From the NCBI GenBank assembly GCA_963705545.1, contig CAVPJX010000002.1, positions 186,001 through 250,000 of the forward strand: a stretch of DNA of 64,000 nucleotides. The letters are read 5' to 3'. Both the position numbers and the translations under genes were made by a program. Shown here in pieces: positions 1-8,722 of this stretch. The notes under the pieces are model-generated. The model was not told where the DNA came from, made no database searches, and saw only the letters and a program-made list of their open reading frames with translations. Position 1 is the first letter of the stretch. Every line of letters starts with the position of its first letter. The stretch is from DATBLY01 sp963705545 (GTDB taxonomy: Bacteria; Actinomycetota; UBA4738; HRBIN12).

Positions 1-1
1 C

Positions 2-208
2 CACGGCGGGGGCGTCGGGATCGGCTACTCGATCCACGCCGGCATGGTGGTCGTCGCAGACGGCACGACGGAGGCGGCCGACCGGCTGGAGCGTGTGCTG
101 ACGACCGACCCGGGGATGGGCGTGATCCGGCACGCCGACGCCGGCTACGAGCGGGCGATCGAGGTCGCGACCGAACGCGGCGTCCGGATCCCGATGCGCG
201 AGGGATGA
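2..208 (+). CDS. hutU: Urocanate hydratase, C-terminal fragment (5' end outside window)
   Basis: Last 68 residues of urocanase, which hydrates urocanate to imidazolonepropionate, the second step of histidine breakdown. The visible part starts in the family's conserved Gly-rich stretch (HGGGVGIGYSIHAGMVVVAD), then has a short helical tail and ends in TGA. The frame is open from base 2, so the rest lies upstream of the window. The nearby hutH and hutI genes support the call. Nothing can be said of its start or regulation. Confidence 0.9.
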   Translation, partial: HGGGVGIGYSIHAGMVVVADGTTEAADRLERVLTTDPGMGVIRHADAGYERAIEVATERGVRIPMREG

Positions 209-236
209 CGCGCTCGATGCGCGACCCGGTGGGGCC

Positions 237-938
237 ATGACCGAACGGCGGATCGTCGCGATGGGCGGCGGCGGGTTCTCCGACGACGATCCCGTGCTCG
301 ACCGGTACGTCCTCGACCTCGTGGACGCGGCCCGGCCGAAGGTCTGCTTCGTCCCGACGGCGTCCGGCGACATCCCGCCCTACCTCGTGAGCTTCTACGA
401 GGCGTTCCCAGCACGCTCGTTCGAGACCGCGGTGCTCCGGCTGTTCCAACGCCAGGTGGGGGACCTGGATGCGTTCCTGGGCGAGCAGGACGTGATCTAC
501 GTCGGCGGCGGCAACACGGCGAACCTCTTGGACGTCTGGCGGCGACACGGCGTCGACCGAGCACTCTCCGCCGCGTGGGGGGCGGGCGTCGTGCTCTGCG
601 GGGTCTCGGCCGGCGCGAACTGCTGGTTCGAGGCGTCGACGACGGATTCGTTCATGGTCGGTCGCGCGGATCCGCTGCTCGACGGGCTCGGCCTGTTGTC
701 GGGGAGCTTCTCGCCGCACTTCGACTCCGAGCCCGCGCGCCGGCCACGGTTCCACGAGCTGGTCGGGACCGGGGAGCTCCCCGACGGGCTCGCGTGCGAT
801 GACTTCGCCGCCGTTCGGTTCGAGGGGACGAGGCTCGTCGAGGCGGTGGCCAGCCGTCCCGGCGCCGGCGCGTATCGCGTGGTGCTCGCGTCGTCCGGCC
901 CGACCGAGGAGCGGCTGTCGGTCCGCGCCCTCGGCTGA
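237..938 (+). CDS. Peptidase E-like serine dipeptidase (family S51)
   Basis: 233 residues, the usual size for the alpha-aspartyl dipeptidase/cyanophycinase-like S51 family of cytoplasmic serine peptidases. Seen: GGGN loop at about 90-93, nucleophile Ser124 in GVSAG, and His161 in SPHFDSE, the expected order of the catalytic site. The ATG follows a GGTGGGG ribosome site. It lies 28 bp after hutU on the same strand, so it may be cotranscribed with it. Exact peptide specificity cannot be read from sequence; members of this fold cleave Asp-X dipeptides or related substrates. Confidence 0.85.
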   Translation: MTERRIVAMGGGGFSDDDPVLDRYVLDLVDAARPKVCFVPTASGDIPPYLVSFYEAFPARSFETAVLRLFQRQVGDLDAFLGEQDVIYVGGGNTANLLDVWRRHGVDRALSAAWGAGVVLCGVSAGANCWFEASTTDSFMVGRADPLLDGLGLLSGSFSPHFDSEPARRPRFHELVGTGELPDGLACDDFAAVRFEGTRLVEAVASRPGAGAYRVVLASSGPTEERLSVRALG

Positions 939-979
939 TCGGGCCGTCGGCCGTTCGACAACCTCGCGTCCCGGCGGCG

Positions 980-1891
980 ATGATGCCGACGATGCTGACG
1001 CCGCAGGGAGGGATCTTCGCCCTCGGGACCTCCTCGCATGCCTACCTCGAGTTCGACGCCCGGGCATCCGGGCCGGACCTCGTCCGGGCCGTCGCGGGCC
1101 TCCGCGAACCGCGCACGACGATGGGTGGCGTGAACCTGGTCGCGGGGTTCCGTCCCGAGCTGTGGCGACGGGTGGCGCCGGACGACGCGCCCGAGGGGGT
1201 CGTGGGGTTCGACGAGGACCTGATCGGCGTCGACGGATCCGTGATGCCCGCCACCCAGCACGACGCGGTGCTGTGGCTGTCGGGCAGCGCGTACGACGTC
1301 GTGTTCGACCTCGCGAGGGACGCGATCGGGGAGCTCGACGAGCTCTCGACGCTGGCGGAGGAGACCTCGAGCTGGCCGTACCAGCACGACCGCGACCTGA
1401 CCGGGTTCATCGACGGCACGGAGAACCCCTCGCTGATCGACGCGCCCGACATCGCCCTGATCCCCGAGGGCTCGCCGGGCGCCGGGGGAACGGTGCTGCT
1501 GCTCCAGAAGTGGCCGCACGATGTGGTCGCGTGGGAGTCGCTGTCGATCCAGGAGCAGGAGCGGGTGATCGGCCGCACGAAGGACGACAGCGTCGAGCTG
1601 GAGGACCAACCGGAGGGGTCGCACGTCTCGAGCACCGACCAGGAGCGCTTCGGGAAGATCTTCCGGCGCAACATGCCCTTCGGGACCGTGACCGACCACG
1701 GCACGATGTTCGTGGGGTTCAGCGCGGACCAGCAACGCCTGGCGGCGATGCTCCGCAGCATGGCCGGGCTCGAGGGCGGCGTACCCGACGCCCTCACGCG
1801 CTTCAGCCGCCCGGTGACGGGGGCGTACTACTTCGTCCCGTCGAACGCGAGTCTTCGCCGGCTCGCGCCCGAGCCGACCGAGCCCGGATAG
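980..1891 (+). CDS. Dye-decolorizing (DyP-type) heme peroxidase
   Basis: 303 residues. Hallmarks of DyP peroxidases are present: the GFIDG motif at about 142-146 with catalytic Asp145, proximal heme ligand His215 in SHVSS, and distal Arg230 in FRRNMPFG. The length and absence of a Tat signal suggest a cytoplasmic or encapsulated form; encapsulin cargo is a known role, but no encapsulin gene is visible nearby. Start taken at the first of two adjacent ATG codons (980 or 983). The ribosome site is weak. It lies between histidine-degradation genes with no obvious functional link. Confidence 0.92.
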   Translation: MMPTMLTPQGGIFALGTSSHAYLEFDARASGPDLVRAVAGLREPRTTMGGVNLVAGFRPELWRRVAPDDAPEGVVGFDEDLIGVDGSVMPATQHDAVLWLSGSAYDVVFDLARDAIGELDELSTLAEETSSWPYQHDRDLTGFIDGTENPSLIDAPDIALIPEGSPGAGGTVLLLQKWPHDVVAWESLSIQEQERVIGRTKDDSVELEDQPEGSHVSSTDQERFGKIFRRNMPFGTVTDHGTMFVGFSADQQRLAAMLRSMAGLEGGVPDALTRFSRPVTGAYYFVPSNASLRRLAPEPTEPG

Positions 1892-1903
1892 GCGCTCGGG
1901 CGC

Positions 1904-3223
1904 TCAGCCCGGTGGGGACCAGCCGTCGGTGATCGCGTTCACGCGCGCGACCAGGTCGGCCTCGTCGACGTTCGTCAGCTCTCCGCGCTCGACGATCGTC
2001 TCGCCGCCGACGATCACCCGCGCGATCGCGTCTGGCTGCATCGCGTAGACGATCTGCTTCTCGGCGGTGGCGCGCGGCTGCAGGGAGAGCGCGTCTAGGT
2101 CCAGCACGACCAGGTCGGCGGCGTGCTCGGGCGCGATCCGCCCGACCGGCAGGCCGAGGACCTCGCCGCCCCGTGCGGTCCCCGCGATCAACGCGTCCTC
2201 GGCGCGGAGCACGCTCGCGTCGGCGTCGATCGCCTTCGCGAACAGCGCGGCGATGCGCATGTCGTCGAACACGCTCTGACGGCTGTTCGTGCAGCCACCG
2301 TCGGTCCCGAGGCATACGGAGATGTTCCGCTCGAGCATCCGACGGAACGGCGCGATGCCGTCGCCCAGGAACGCGTTCGCGCCGGGGTTGTGCACGATGC
2401 TGGCGCCGCGCTCCGAGATCAGCGACAGGTCGGCGTCGTCGACCCACACCGCGTGCACCACGACCGTGCGCTCCGTCAGGGCGCCGAGCGAGTCGAGGTA
2501 CGCGACGGGGGAGAGGCCGTGCCGCGACAGGCTCTGCTCGTGCTCGTAGCGCCCCTCCGCGACGTGGATGTGCATCGGGAGGTCGAGCTCGGCCGAGAGG
2601 TCCGCCCCGGCGCGGATCATCTCGGGGCTCGCGGCATGGATCGAATGCGGCGCAGGTTGCGCGAACGCGAGTCGATCGCCGGCCAACGCGGCCCGGAGCT
2701 CGCGGAAGTTGCGGGCGGAGGCGCCGGGGGTCTCCTGGTAGCGCTTCGGTGCGCCGGTCCAGTCGTACATCGCGCGCGCGAGCACCAGCCTGATGCCGAT
2801 CTGCTTCGCGGCTCGGATGACGGCCATCGCGTTCTCGTTCGCGCCGTCGTGCAGGTAGAAGAAGTCCACGGCGGTCGTGACCCCGGCCTTGGCCATCTCC
2901 GCCAGGTCGAACAGCGCCCCGGTGTGGATCTGATCGCGGGACAGCCGTTCGGAGAACGGGTAGAGGACGCGGTCGCGCCACCGCGCGAACGTCAGGTCGT
3001 CGCCGAAGCCGCGCAGCAGCGCCTGGAACGTGTGGGCATGGCCGTTCACGGTCCCGGGAAGGACCGCGACGTTGCCCCAGTCCTCGACCTCGTGGTCCGG
3101 GAACCGCTCGCGGAGGTGCTCGACCGAGCCGGTGTCGAGGATCCCCCCGGCCTGCATCGCGAACGCGTGGTCGCGGATGAACCGCTCCTCGGCGAAGACC
3201 AGCGCGGCACGGACGATCGTCAT
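1904..3223 (-). CDS. hutF: Amidohydrolase, candidate formimidoylglutamate deiminase (HutF-like)
   Basis: 439 residues of the amidohydrolase superfamily. Metal ligands are visible: His62 and His64 in NGHAHTFQ, HIHVAE at 218-223, His257, and Asp308 in LGTDGG. The position inside the hut cluster, between hutU and hutH, suggests deimination of formiminoglutamate, the step after HutI. The GTDGGCTNS region resembles ATZ/TRZ-type deaminases as much as classical HutF, so a different deaminase is possible. It ends 12 bp from the DyP gene (tail to tail) and starts divergently from hutH. Confidence 0.65.
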   Translation of the reverse strand: MTIVRAALVFAEERFIRDHAFAMQAGGILDTGSVEHLRERFPDHEVEDWGNVAVLPGTVNGHAHTFQALLRGFGDDLTFARWRDRVLYPFSERLSRDQIHTGALFDLAEMAKAGVTTAVDFFYLHDGANENAMAVIRAAKQIGIRLVLARAMYDWTGAPKRYQETPGASARNFRELRAALAGDRLAFAQPAPHSIHAASPEMIRAGADLSAELDLPMHIHVAEGRYEHEQSLSRHGLSPVAYLDSLGALTERTVVVHAVWVDDADLSLISERGASIVHNPGANAFLGDGIAPFRRMLERNISVCLGTDGGCTNSRQSVFDDMRIAALFAKAIDADASVLRAEDALIAGTARGGEVLGLPVGRIAPEHAADLVVLDLDALSLQPRATAEKQIVYAMQPDAIARVIVGGETIVERGELTNVDEADLVARVNAITDGWSPPG

Positions 3224-3294
3224 GTCCGCTGTCTATCACGCTCGGGGGCGGAACGATGTCCCTCGTGTGCGGGGCGGCGTCCGGCGCGACCGGG

Positions 3295-3300
3295 TAGCCT
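3295..3300 (+). promoter_or_regulatory. -10 element of hutH, leaderless
   Basis: TAGCCT ends exactly seven bases before the GTG start (TAGCCT, GCCGCC, GTG), placing transcription start at or next to the first codon. No Shine-Dalgarno fits. No clear -35 is seen. Confidence 0.6.
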
Positions 3301-3306
3301 GCCGCC

Positions 3307-4839
3307 GTGCCGGTGCCGGTCGGGGAGACGCTCGCGCTCGAGGACGTGGTGGCGGTCGCGCACGGCGAGGCCGTCGAGCTTCCGATCGCGGCCCGCGAGC
3401 GGGTCGCCGCCGCCCGGTCGGTGGTCGACGACGTCGTCGCCCGGGGCGACACGGTCTACGGAGTGACGACCGGCTTCGGCGCGCTGGCCGACGTCCGGAT
3501 CGAGCCCGCGCAGGCGGCCGCGCTCCAGCACGCGATCGTCCGATCGCACGCGACCGCCGTCGGCCCGCTGCTCTCGCGCGCCGAGGCGCGCGCGATGCTG
3601 GCGCTCCGAGCGCACGTCCTGGCCCTCGGGCATTCCGGAGTCCGGCCGGCGGTGATCGATCTGATGGTCGCGATGCTGAACGCCGACGTGATCCCGGCCG
3701 TCCCGCAACAGGGCTCCCTGGGCGCGTCGGGCGACCTCGCGCCGCTCGCGAACCTCGCGCTGCCGCTGATCGGCGCCGGGGAGGTGCTCGCGTCGGACGG
3801 GTCTGCGACCGAGCCGGCGGTCGAGGCCTTCGCCCGCGCCGGCCTCGCGCCGCTCGCGCTCGTAGCGAAGGAGGGGCTCGCGCTCGTGAACGGGACGCAG
3901 GGCATGCTCGCGATCGGGATCCTCGCGGCCGATCGGCTGGCGCGCCTCGCCACGACGGCCGACGTCGTCGCGGCGATGAGCGTCGAGGCGTCGCTCGGGA
4001 CCGACGCGCCGTTCGACGATCGGCTGCAGCGGCTGCGCCCGCATCCCGGGCAGACGGCGTCCGCCGCCAACCTCCGGACGCTCCTGGCCGGCTCGCCGAT
4101 CCTCGCCTCGCATCGGGAAAGCCCGCACCTCGTGCAGGACGCCTATTCGATGCGGTGCGCGCCGCAGGTGCACGGCGCGACGCGCGACGCGCTGACGTAC
4201 GCGCGGGGGGTCCTGGCGATCGAGGCGAACGCGGTGTCGGACAACCCGATCGTGCTGCCGGAGGACGATGAGATCCGCTCGGGTGGGAACTTCCACGGGC
4301 AGCCGGTCGCGACCGCGCTCGACGCCCTCGCCCTCGCGACCGTGCCGCTCGCGAGCATCGCCGAACGGCGCCTCTACCGGCTGCTCGACCCGAAGCTGTC
4401 GAACGGGCTGCCGGCGTTCCTGGTGCACGAGGGTGGCCTGAACTCGGGCTTCATGCTCGCGCAATACACGGCGGCCTCGCTCGTGTCCGAGTCCAAATCG
4501 CTCGCGCATCCGGCCTCGGTCGACTCGATCACGTCGTCGGCCGGCCAGGAAGACCACGTGAGCATGGGCATGACCGCCGCCCGCCACGCCCGCGACGTGG
4601 TCGCGAACGCCGAGACGGTCGTCGCGCTCGAGGCGCTCGCCGCCGCCCAGGCGCTCGACCTCCGCGCGCCGCTCGAGCCGGCGCCCGCGACGCGCGCGGC
4701 CCGCGACCGGATCCGCTCGGAGGTGGCATCCCTCGTGGCGGACCGGGAGCTCGGGCCCGACATCCGTGCGACCGTCGCGCTCGTGCGAGATGGATCCCTG
4801 GCGGACGCGGCGCGAGGCGTCGCCGGCGACCTCGCCTGA
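3307..4839 (+). CDS. hutH: Histidine ammonia-lyase
   Basis: 510 residues, normal for HutH, which removes ammonia from L-histidine to give urocanate. The Ala140-Ser141-Gly142 triad that cyclises to the MIO electrophile sits in GSLGASGDLAPLA, and the N-terminal YGVTTGFG segment is present. The GTG start at 3307 is chosen because TAGCCT lies at the -10 position directly before it. It is flanked by hutF (divergent) and hutI (convergent), so the hut genes here are not a single transcript. Confidence 0.97.
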   Translation: MPVPVGETLALEDVVAVAHGEAVELPIAARERVAAARSVVDDVVARGDTVYGVTTGFGALADVRIEPAQAAALQHAIVRSHATAVGPLLSRAEARAMLALRAHVLALGHSGVRPAVIDLMVAMLNADVIPAVPQQGSLGASGDLAPLANLALPLIGAGEVLASDGSATEPAVEAFARAGLAPLALVAKEGLALVNGTQGMLAIGILAADRLARLATTADVVAAMSVEASLGTDAPFDDRLQRLRPHPGQTASAANLRTLLAGSPILASHRESPHLVQDAYSMRCAPQVHGATRDALTYARGVLAIEANAVSDNPIVLPEDDEIRSGGNFHGQPVATALDALALATVPLASIAERRLYRLLDPKLSNGLPAFLVHEGGLNSGFMLAQYTAASLVSESKSLAHPASVDSITSSAGQEDHVSMGMTAARHARDVVANAETVVALEALAAAQALDLRAPLEPAPATRAARDRIRSEVASLVADRELGPDIRATVALVRDGSLADAARGVAGDLA

Positions 4840-4878
4840 GGCGGCGGCCGCGTCTTCGGTCGGCCGATCGGCGTCTGA

Positions 4879-6132
4879 TCAGCTGGGCTCCTCACCGCGG
4901 TCCGACCGATCCGCGACCACCTCGCCGCCGATCACCGTCGTCACGACCGGATCGTGGCCCGGCCGGTACGGCACCTGCGCGAACGACGGCTCCTCGAGCA
5001 GCAGCAGGTCGGCCCGTCGGCCCACCTCCAGCGTGCCGAGACGATCGTGCAGCCCGAGCACCCACGCGGGGTTCGCGGTCGCGGCGGTGAGCGCGTCGAG
5101 CGGGGTCAGCCCGTAGAGCGCGCACGCGATCGCGATCGCCTCCGGCATCGAGCAGACCGGCGAGGTCCCGGGGTTCAGGTCCGTCCCGATCGCGAGGGCG
5201 GCGCCGCTCGTGCGGAGCCCGGACACCGGCGGCGGCTGGGCGCGCAACACGAACGTCGAGGCCGGCAGGAGCACCGCCACCGTCTCCGCCGCGGCGATCG
5301 CCGCGACACCGCGATCGCTCACGTGGTTCAGGTGGTCGGCGCTGCGAGCGCCGAGCGCGGCGGCGGCCTCCGCGGCGCCGCTCGGGCCGAGCTGGTCGGC
5401 GTGCACGCGCAGGGCGAGGCCGGCGGCGTCGGCCGCCGCGGCGACGCGTTCGAGGTCCGCGAGCGAGAACGCGATGTCCTCGACGTAGACGTCGACCTGG
5501 TCGACGAGCCGCTCCGCCGCGGCGATGGGGATCAGCTCATCGGCCGCGATCCGCGCCCAATCGGCGCTCGTCATGCCGGCCGGCACGGCGTGGCAGGCGA
5601 GCAGCGTCACGGTGCAGGTCTGCGGGGCCGCGGACGCGAGCGTCCTCGCGAGCCGTGCCTGCCGGAGCTCGGCCTCGACCGAGAGGCCGTACCCGGTCTT
5701 CAGCTCCGTCGCGGTCGTACCGTGCACCGCCATCTCGCCGAGCAGCCGTCGGGAGAACGCGAGGATCTCCTCGTCGGACGCTGCCGCGAGCATCCGAGCG
5801 CTGCGGAAGATCCCGCCCTCCTCACCGTGGACATCGCGGTAGCTGGCCCCGGCGAGACGGGCCTCGAACTCGTCGGCGCGCCACCCGACGAAGGGCAGGT
5901 GCACGTGGCAGTCCACGAACCCCGGGATCAGCAGGCCACGGTCGGGGGCGCCGATCGTCGCTGCGTCCGGGAGGCCAGCTGCCGGGCCGACGTAGATGAT
6001 CGTGCCGTCCTCCCACGCGACGCCGGCGGGGCCGGTCAGCACGCTCGCGGTCGCGGCGGCGCCGCGCGCGGGGAGGGGTCCTGCGGCCGTGGCCAGCGCC
6101 GCCGCGACCGCCGCCCCCCGAGCCCTGGTCAT
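4879..6132 (-). CDS. hutI: Imidazolonepropionase
   Basis: 417 residues. Opens the imidazolone ring to formiminoglutamate, third step of histidine degradation. Metal-binding His76 and His78 in PGFVDCHVHLPF and the HutI-type GEEGGIFRSARML segment are visible. The open frame continues upstream, but the Met at 6132 fits the family length and is preceded by a TAGGCT -10 element. It converges on hutH with a 39 bp gap. The N-terminal 25 residues are Ala-rich and less conserved. Confidence 0.95.
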   Translation of the reverse strand: MTRARGAAVAAALATAAGPLPARGAAATASVLTGPAGVAWEDGTIIYVGPAAGLPDAATIGAPDRGLLIPGFVDCHVHLPFVGWRADEFEARLAGASYRDVHGEEGGIFRSARMLAAASDEEILAFSRRLLGEMAVHGTTATELKTGYGLSVEAELRQARLARTLASAAPQTCTVTLLACHAVPAGMTSADWARIAADELIPIAAAERLVDQVDVYVEDIAFSLADLERVAAAADAAGLALRVHADQLGPSGAAEAAAALGARSADHLNHVSDRGVAAIAAAETVAVLLPASTFVLRAQPPPVSGLRTSGAALAIGTDLNPGTSPVCSMPEAIAIACALYGLTPLDALTAATANPAWVLGLHDRLGTLEVGRRADLLLLEEPSFAQVPYRPGHDPVVTTVIGGEVVADRSDRGEEPS

Positions 6133-6139
6133 GTCGCGA

Positions 6140-6145
6140 AGCCTA
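6140..6145 (-). promoter_or_regulatory. -10 element of hutI, leaderless
   Basis: On the minus strand TAGGCT lies eight bases before the ATG at 6132, with no ribosome site between. This decides the hutI start. Confidence 0.55.
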
Positions 6146-6222
6146 GCGTCGGTCCGCAGCCGAAGCCCCCGGAGCCGCCTGGATCCACACGACCGCCGTC
6201 CGGTGGCCGTGACCGCGGTCCC

Positions 6223-6228
6223 TAGACT
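6223..6228 (+). promoter_or_regulatory. -10 element of the SRPBCC gene at 6236
   Basis: TAGACT ends eight bases before the ATG, consistent with a leaderless or near-leaderless transcript. Confidence 0.5.
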
Positions 6229-6235
6229 CCGGGCG

Positions 6236-6685
6236 ATGCGGATCGAGCGCGTGATCGTGCTGCCCACGACGCCCGGCGAGGCGTGGGCCGTCCTCGTGGA
6301 TTGGGAGCGCCAGGCGGACTGGATGCTCGACGCCGACCGGGTGGAGGTGGTCTCGGAGCGTCGTGACGGGGTGGGCGTCCGGCTCGCCGTCCGCACCCGG
6401 CTGTTCGGGATCGCGGCGTTCACCGAACCGATGGAGGTGACCGGGTGGGAGCCGCCGATCGAGCTCCAGATCCGCCACGGTCACCCCGTCCGCGGCGCCG
6501 GCCGCTGGCGTCTCGAGCCGGTCGCGGGGGGGACGCGGTTCACCTGGAGCGAGGAGGTGGCGCTTGCCCTGCCGGTCGTCGGGACGCTCGCCGCGCGGCT
6601 GTACGCCCCGGTGATGCGCCGGCTGATGGGTCGCGCGATGGAGGGTCTGCGCGCCTCCATCATCGCTCGCGGACCGGTCCGTTAG
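6236..6685 (+). CDS. SRPBCC (START-like) family protein
   Basis: 149 residues with the polyketide-cyclase/START-like layout: an N-terminal strand (RIERVIVLPTTP), a helix with WAVLVDWERQADWM, then long beta strands and a C-terminal helix ending MRRLMGRAMEGL. These small proteins bind hydrophobic ligands in the cytoplasm; the ligand is unknown here. The Met at 6236 is chosen over an upstream in-frame start because a TAGACT -10 precedes it. The gene ends 10 bp before the TPP riboswitch and is otherwise isolated. Confidence 0.8.
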   Translation: MRIERVIVLPTTPGEAWAVLVDWERQADWMLDADRVEVVSERRDGVGVRLAVRTRLFGIAAFTEPMEVTGWEPPIELQIRHGHPVRGAGRWRLEPVAGGTRFTWSEEVALALPVVGTLAARLYAPVMRRLMGRAMEGLRASIIARGPVR

Positions 6686-6695
6686 GCTTCCGGTC

Positions 6696-6818
6696 GAGCG
6701 GGGGAGCCCGGCGGGACCGGGCTGAGAGGCCGGCCGCGGGACGCGCGGGCGAAGCCCGGCATCCGACCGGGCCGGCGACCCTTCGAACCTGATCCGGTTC
6801 GCACCGGCGGAGGGAGCG
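6696..6818 (+). promoter_or_regulatory. TPP (thiamine pyrophosphate) riboswitch
   Basis: Conserved THI-box pieces appear in order: GCGGGGGAGC, GGGCTGAGA, a variable GC-rich P3 stem, ACCCTTCGAACCTGATC, and the closing GGTTCGCACCGGCGGAGGGA. It ends about 3-5 bases before the TTG start of the permease, so the aptamer's 3' strand covers the ribosome site (GGAGGGAG). Control is therefore most likely at translation initiation: TPP bound, permease off. Confidence 0.95.
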
Positions 6819-6820
6819 CG

Positions 6821-8233
6821 TTGGCATCGGTCACCGAACGGCTCGGCGAGGCCCTCGAGCGCGAGGCACCCGTCTGGGGCATCCGTCCGGTCCCGGTGCG
6901 GTTGCGGCGCTTCTCGGGGTTCGACGTCGCGGTGCTCTGGGGCGACCTCTCGATCGGCCTGCTCGTCCTCGTGTCCGGCGCGCTGTTGGTGCCGGCGCTC
7001 GGGTTGCCCGACGCGCTGCTCGCGATCCTGATCGGGTCGGCGATCGGGTGCGTCCCGCTCGCGATCGTCGGCTTCGCCGGCGCGCGCGAAGGGGTCCCCG
7101 GGATGGTGCTGTTCCGCCCCGTGCTCGGCCGCCGGGGCTCGTACCTGCCGTCCGGGGTGAACCTGCTGCAGCTCGTCGGGTGGACCGCGTTCGAGTTCTG
7201 GGCGATGGCCAGGGTGGGCAACGCCGTCTCCACGGACCTGTTCGGCGTGGATGCCTGGGCGGGATGGCTCGTCGCCGTAGCGGTGGTGTGCACGGTGCTC
7301 GCCCTGGCGGGACCCGTCTTCACGGTCCGCCGCTGGCTGGAACGGTTCGGGGTCTGGGTCGTCGCCGCCGTCGCGGCGTGGATCACGGTGCGGGTGCTCA
7401 CCGTCGGCGACCTCGGCGCGCTCTGGTCGAGGCCGGGGACGGGCGGGCTGCCGTTCTGGGCCGGCGTCGACCTCGTGATCGCGATGCCCGTGTCCTGGCT
7501 GCCGCTCGTCGCAGACTTCAACCGGTTCGCGCGCGACGAACGGCGGTCCGCGGTCGCGACGTTCGGGAGCTACGCGGCGGGCAACGCCTGGTTCTACGTG
7601 TTGGGGGCGTTGCTGGTGCTGGCCGCGGGCGCGACGCCCGACGTGCTCGACGTCGGCACGACGATCGCGGCGACCGCGGGGGGCGCGGTGGTGCTGGTCG
7701 CGCTGTTGGTGGGGGAGAGCGACCAGGCGATGGCGAACCTGTATTCGGGGGCGGTGTCGGTCCAGAACGTCGTTCCCGGTGTCCGGCTCCGGCCCTTGAT
7801 CGTCGGGCTCGGGCTCGCGGGCCTCGCGATCGCGGCGACGCTCTCGGACGCGGCGGGGACGTTCGAGGTGTTCCTGTTCCTGATCGGGTCGGTCTTCGTC
7901 CCGCTCTTCGGGGTGTTCGTCGCGGACCTCGGCCGCCGCGGATGGCGCTACGGGGAGGCGGCGCTCTTCGAGGCCGCGCCCGACGGGATCCGGTGGCGCG
8001 CGGCGATCGCCTGGTCCGGGGGGTTCGTGCTGTACCAGTGGTGCGTCCCGACGGGACCCGAGTGGTGGGTGTCGGGGCTCGAGCGCGTGGTCCACGGGTG
8101 GCTCGGCGCTCCGCTCCCGCTGATCGCCGGGGCGCCCGTCGGCGCGAGCATCCCGTCGTTCGTGGCGGCGTTCGGCCTGGCGTGGGTCCTGCTCCGCCCG
8201 CCGAGGGCACGGCGTCGCGCACCGGCGAGCTAG
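6821..8233 (+). CDS. cytX: NCS1-family permease under TPP control, probable hydroxymethylpyrimidine/thiamine-precursor transporter
   Basis: 470 residues with about 12 membrane spans of the cytosine/purine/thiamine/allantoin (NCS1) permease family. The N-terminal WGIRPVPVRLRRFSGFDVAV and the first helix with WGDLSIGLLVLVSG fit the family. Initiates at TTG right after the riboswitch. TPP control makes a thiamine precursor (hydroxymethylpyrimidine, as in CytX) the likely cargo; this is inference from context. Its stop overlaps the stop of the convergent cupin gene by 4 bp. Confidence 0.88.
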   Translation: MASVTERLGEALEREAPVWGIRPVPVRLRRFSGFDVAVLWGDLSIGLLVLVSGALLVPALGLPDALLAILIGSAIGCVPLAIVGFAGAREGVPGMVLFRPVLGRRGSYLPSGVNLLQLVGWTAFEFWAMARVGNAVSTDLFGVDAWAGWLVAVAVVCTVLALAGPVFTVRRWLERFGVWVVAAVAAWITVRVLTVGDLGALWSRPGTGGLPFWAGVDLVIAMPVSWLPLVADFNRFARDERRSAVATFGSYAAGNAWFYVLGALLVLAAGATPDVLDVGTTIAATAGGAVVLVALLVGESDQAMANLYSGAVSVQNVVPGVRLRPLIVGLGLAGLAIAATLSDAAGTFEVFLFLIGSVFVPLFGVFVADLGRRGWRYGEAALFEAAPDGIRWRAAIAWSGGFVLYQWCVPTGPEWWVSGLERVVHGWLGAPLPLIAGAPVGASIPSFVAAFGLAWVLLRPPRARRRAPAS

Positions 8234-8589
8234 ACGACCGCGTCCTCGCCAGGCGGCCCGGCCTCGCTCGGAGCGGGTGGAGGCGACAGCACCAACAGCA
8301 CGACCGACGGCTCCTCGGACGCGTTGCGGAGCGTGAGCTCGGCGCCGGCGGGAACGAGGACGCTCTCCCACTGCTTCATCCGGGCCCGGCCCTGGTCTAC
8401 CTGGGCGGCGACCGCTCCAGAGAGGACCGCGACGACCGCGTCCGAGCCCGGATCCGTCATCGGCCCGACCCCCTGCGCGCCCTGGAGGCAGAGGACCTCC
8501 GACCACAGACGCTCCGTCTCGAACAGCGGGTGGTGGAGCGCCTCGTCGTCCGAGAAGTGCACCAGGTCGCGGATGTCGCGGGTCTTCAC
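8230..8589 (-). CDS. Small cupin-fold protein
   Basis: 119 residues with one cupin barrel: the VAVLSGAVAAQVD and SVLVPAGAELTLRNAS strands match cupin motifs, but motif 1 has few His ligands, so metal binding is doubtful. Function unknown; similar proteins are often sugar- or quercetinase-like or purely structural. GTG start placed by the TAGGCT -10 exactly seven bases upstream. Confidence 0.7.
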   Translation of the reverse strand: MKTRDIRDLVHFSDDEALHHPLFETERLWSEVLCLQGAQGVGPMTDPGSDAVVAVLSGAVAAQVDQGRARMKQWESVLVPAGAELTLRNASEEPSVVLLVLSPPPAPSEAGPPGEDAVV

Positions 8590-8595
8590 GCGGGC

Positions 8596-8601
8596 AGCCT
8601 A
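8596..8601 (-). promoter_or_regulatory. -10 element of the cupin gene, leaderless
   Basis: Minus-strand TAGGCT, six bases (GCCCGC), then GTG: canonical leaderless spacing. Confidence 0.55.
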
Positions 8602-8685
8602 CCGGTGCGGGCCGGGCGGCGGACCCGCGACCGACGGGCGCCCGAACGGAGGTGCACCGGGCATCGGCGGATCCGAGGTCGCGTC

Positions 8686-8691
8686 TAGACT
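8686..8691 (+). promoter_or_regulatory. -10 element of the leucyl aminopeptidase gene
   Basis: TAGACT, with a short leader of about 25 bases that carries a GAAGGAG ribosome site at 8711-8717 before the GTG at 8723. Here the same -10 type drives a transcript with a leader. Confidence 0.5.
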
Positions 8692-8722
8692 GAGCCCGCC
8701 CATCCCGCACGAAGGAGCCGCC

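Noticed and set aside
6781..6812. tRNA-like TTCGAACCTGATCC sequence
   Set aside because: It is the conserved 3' part of the TPP riboswitch; no cloverleaf is present.
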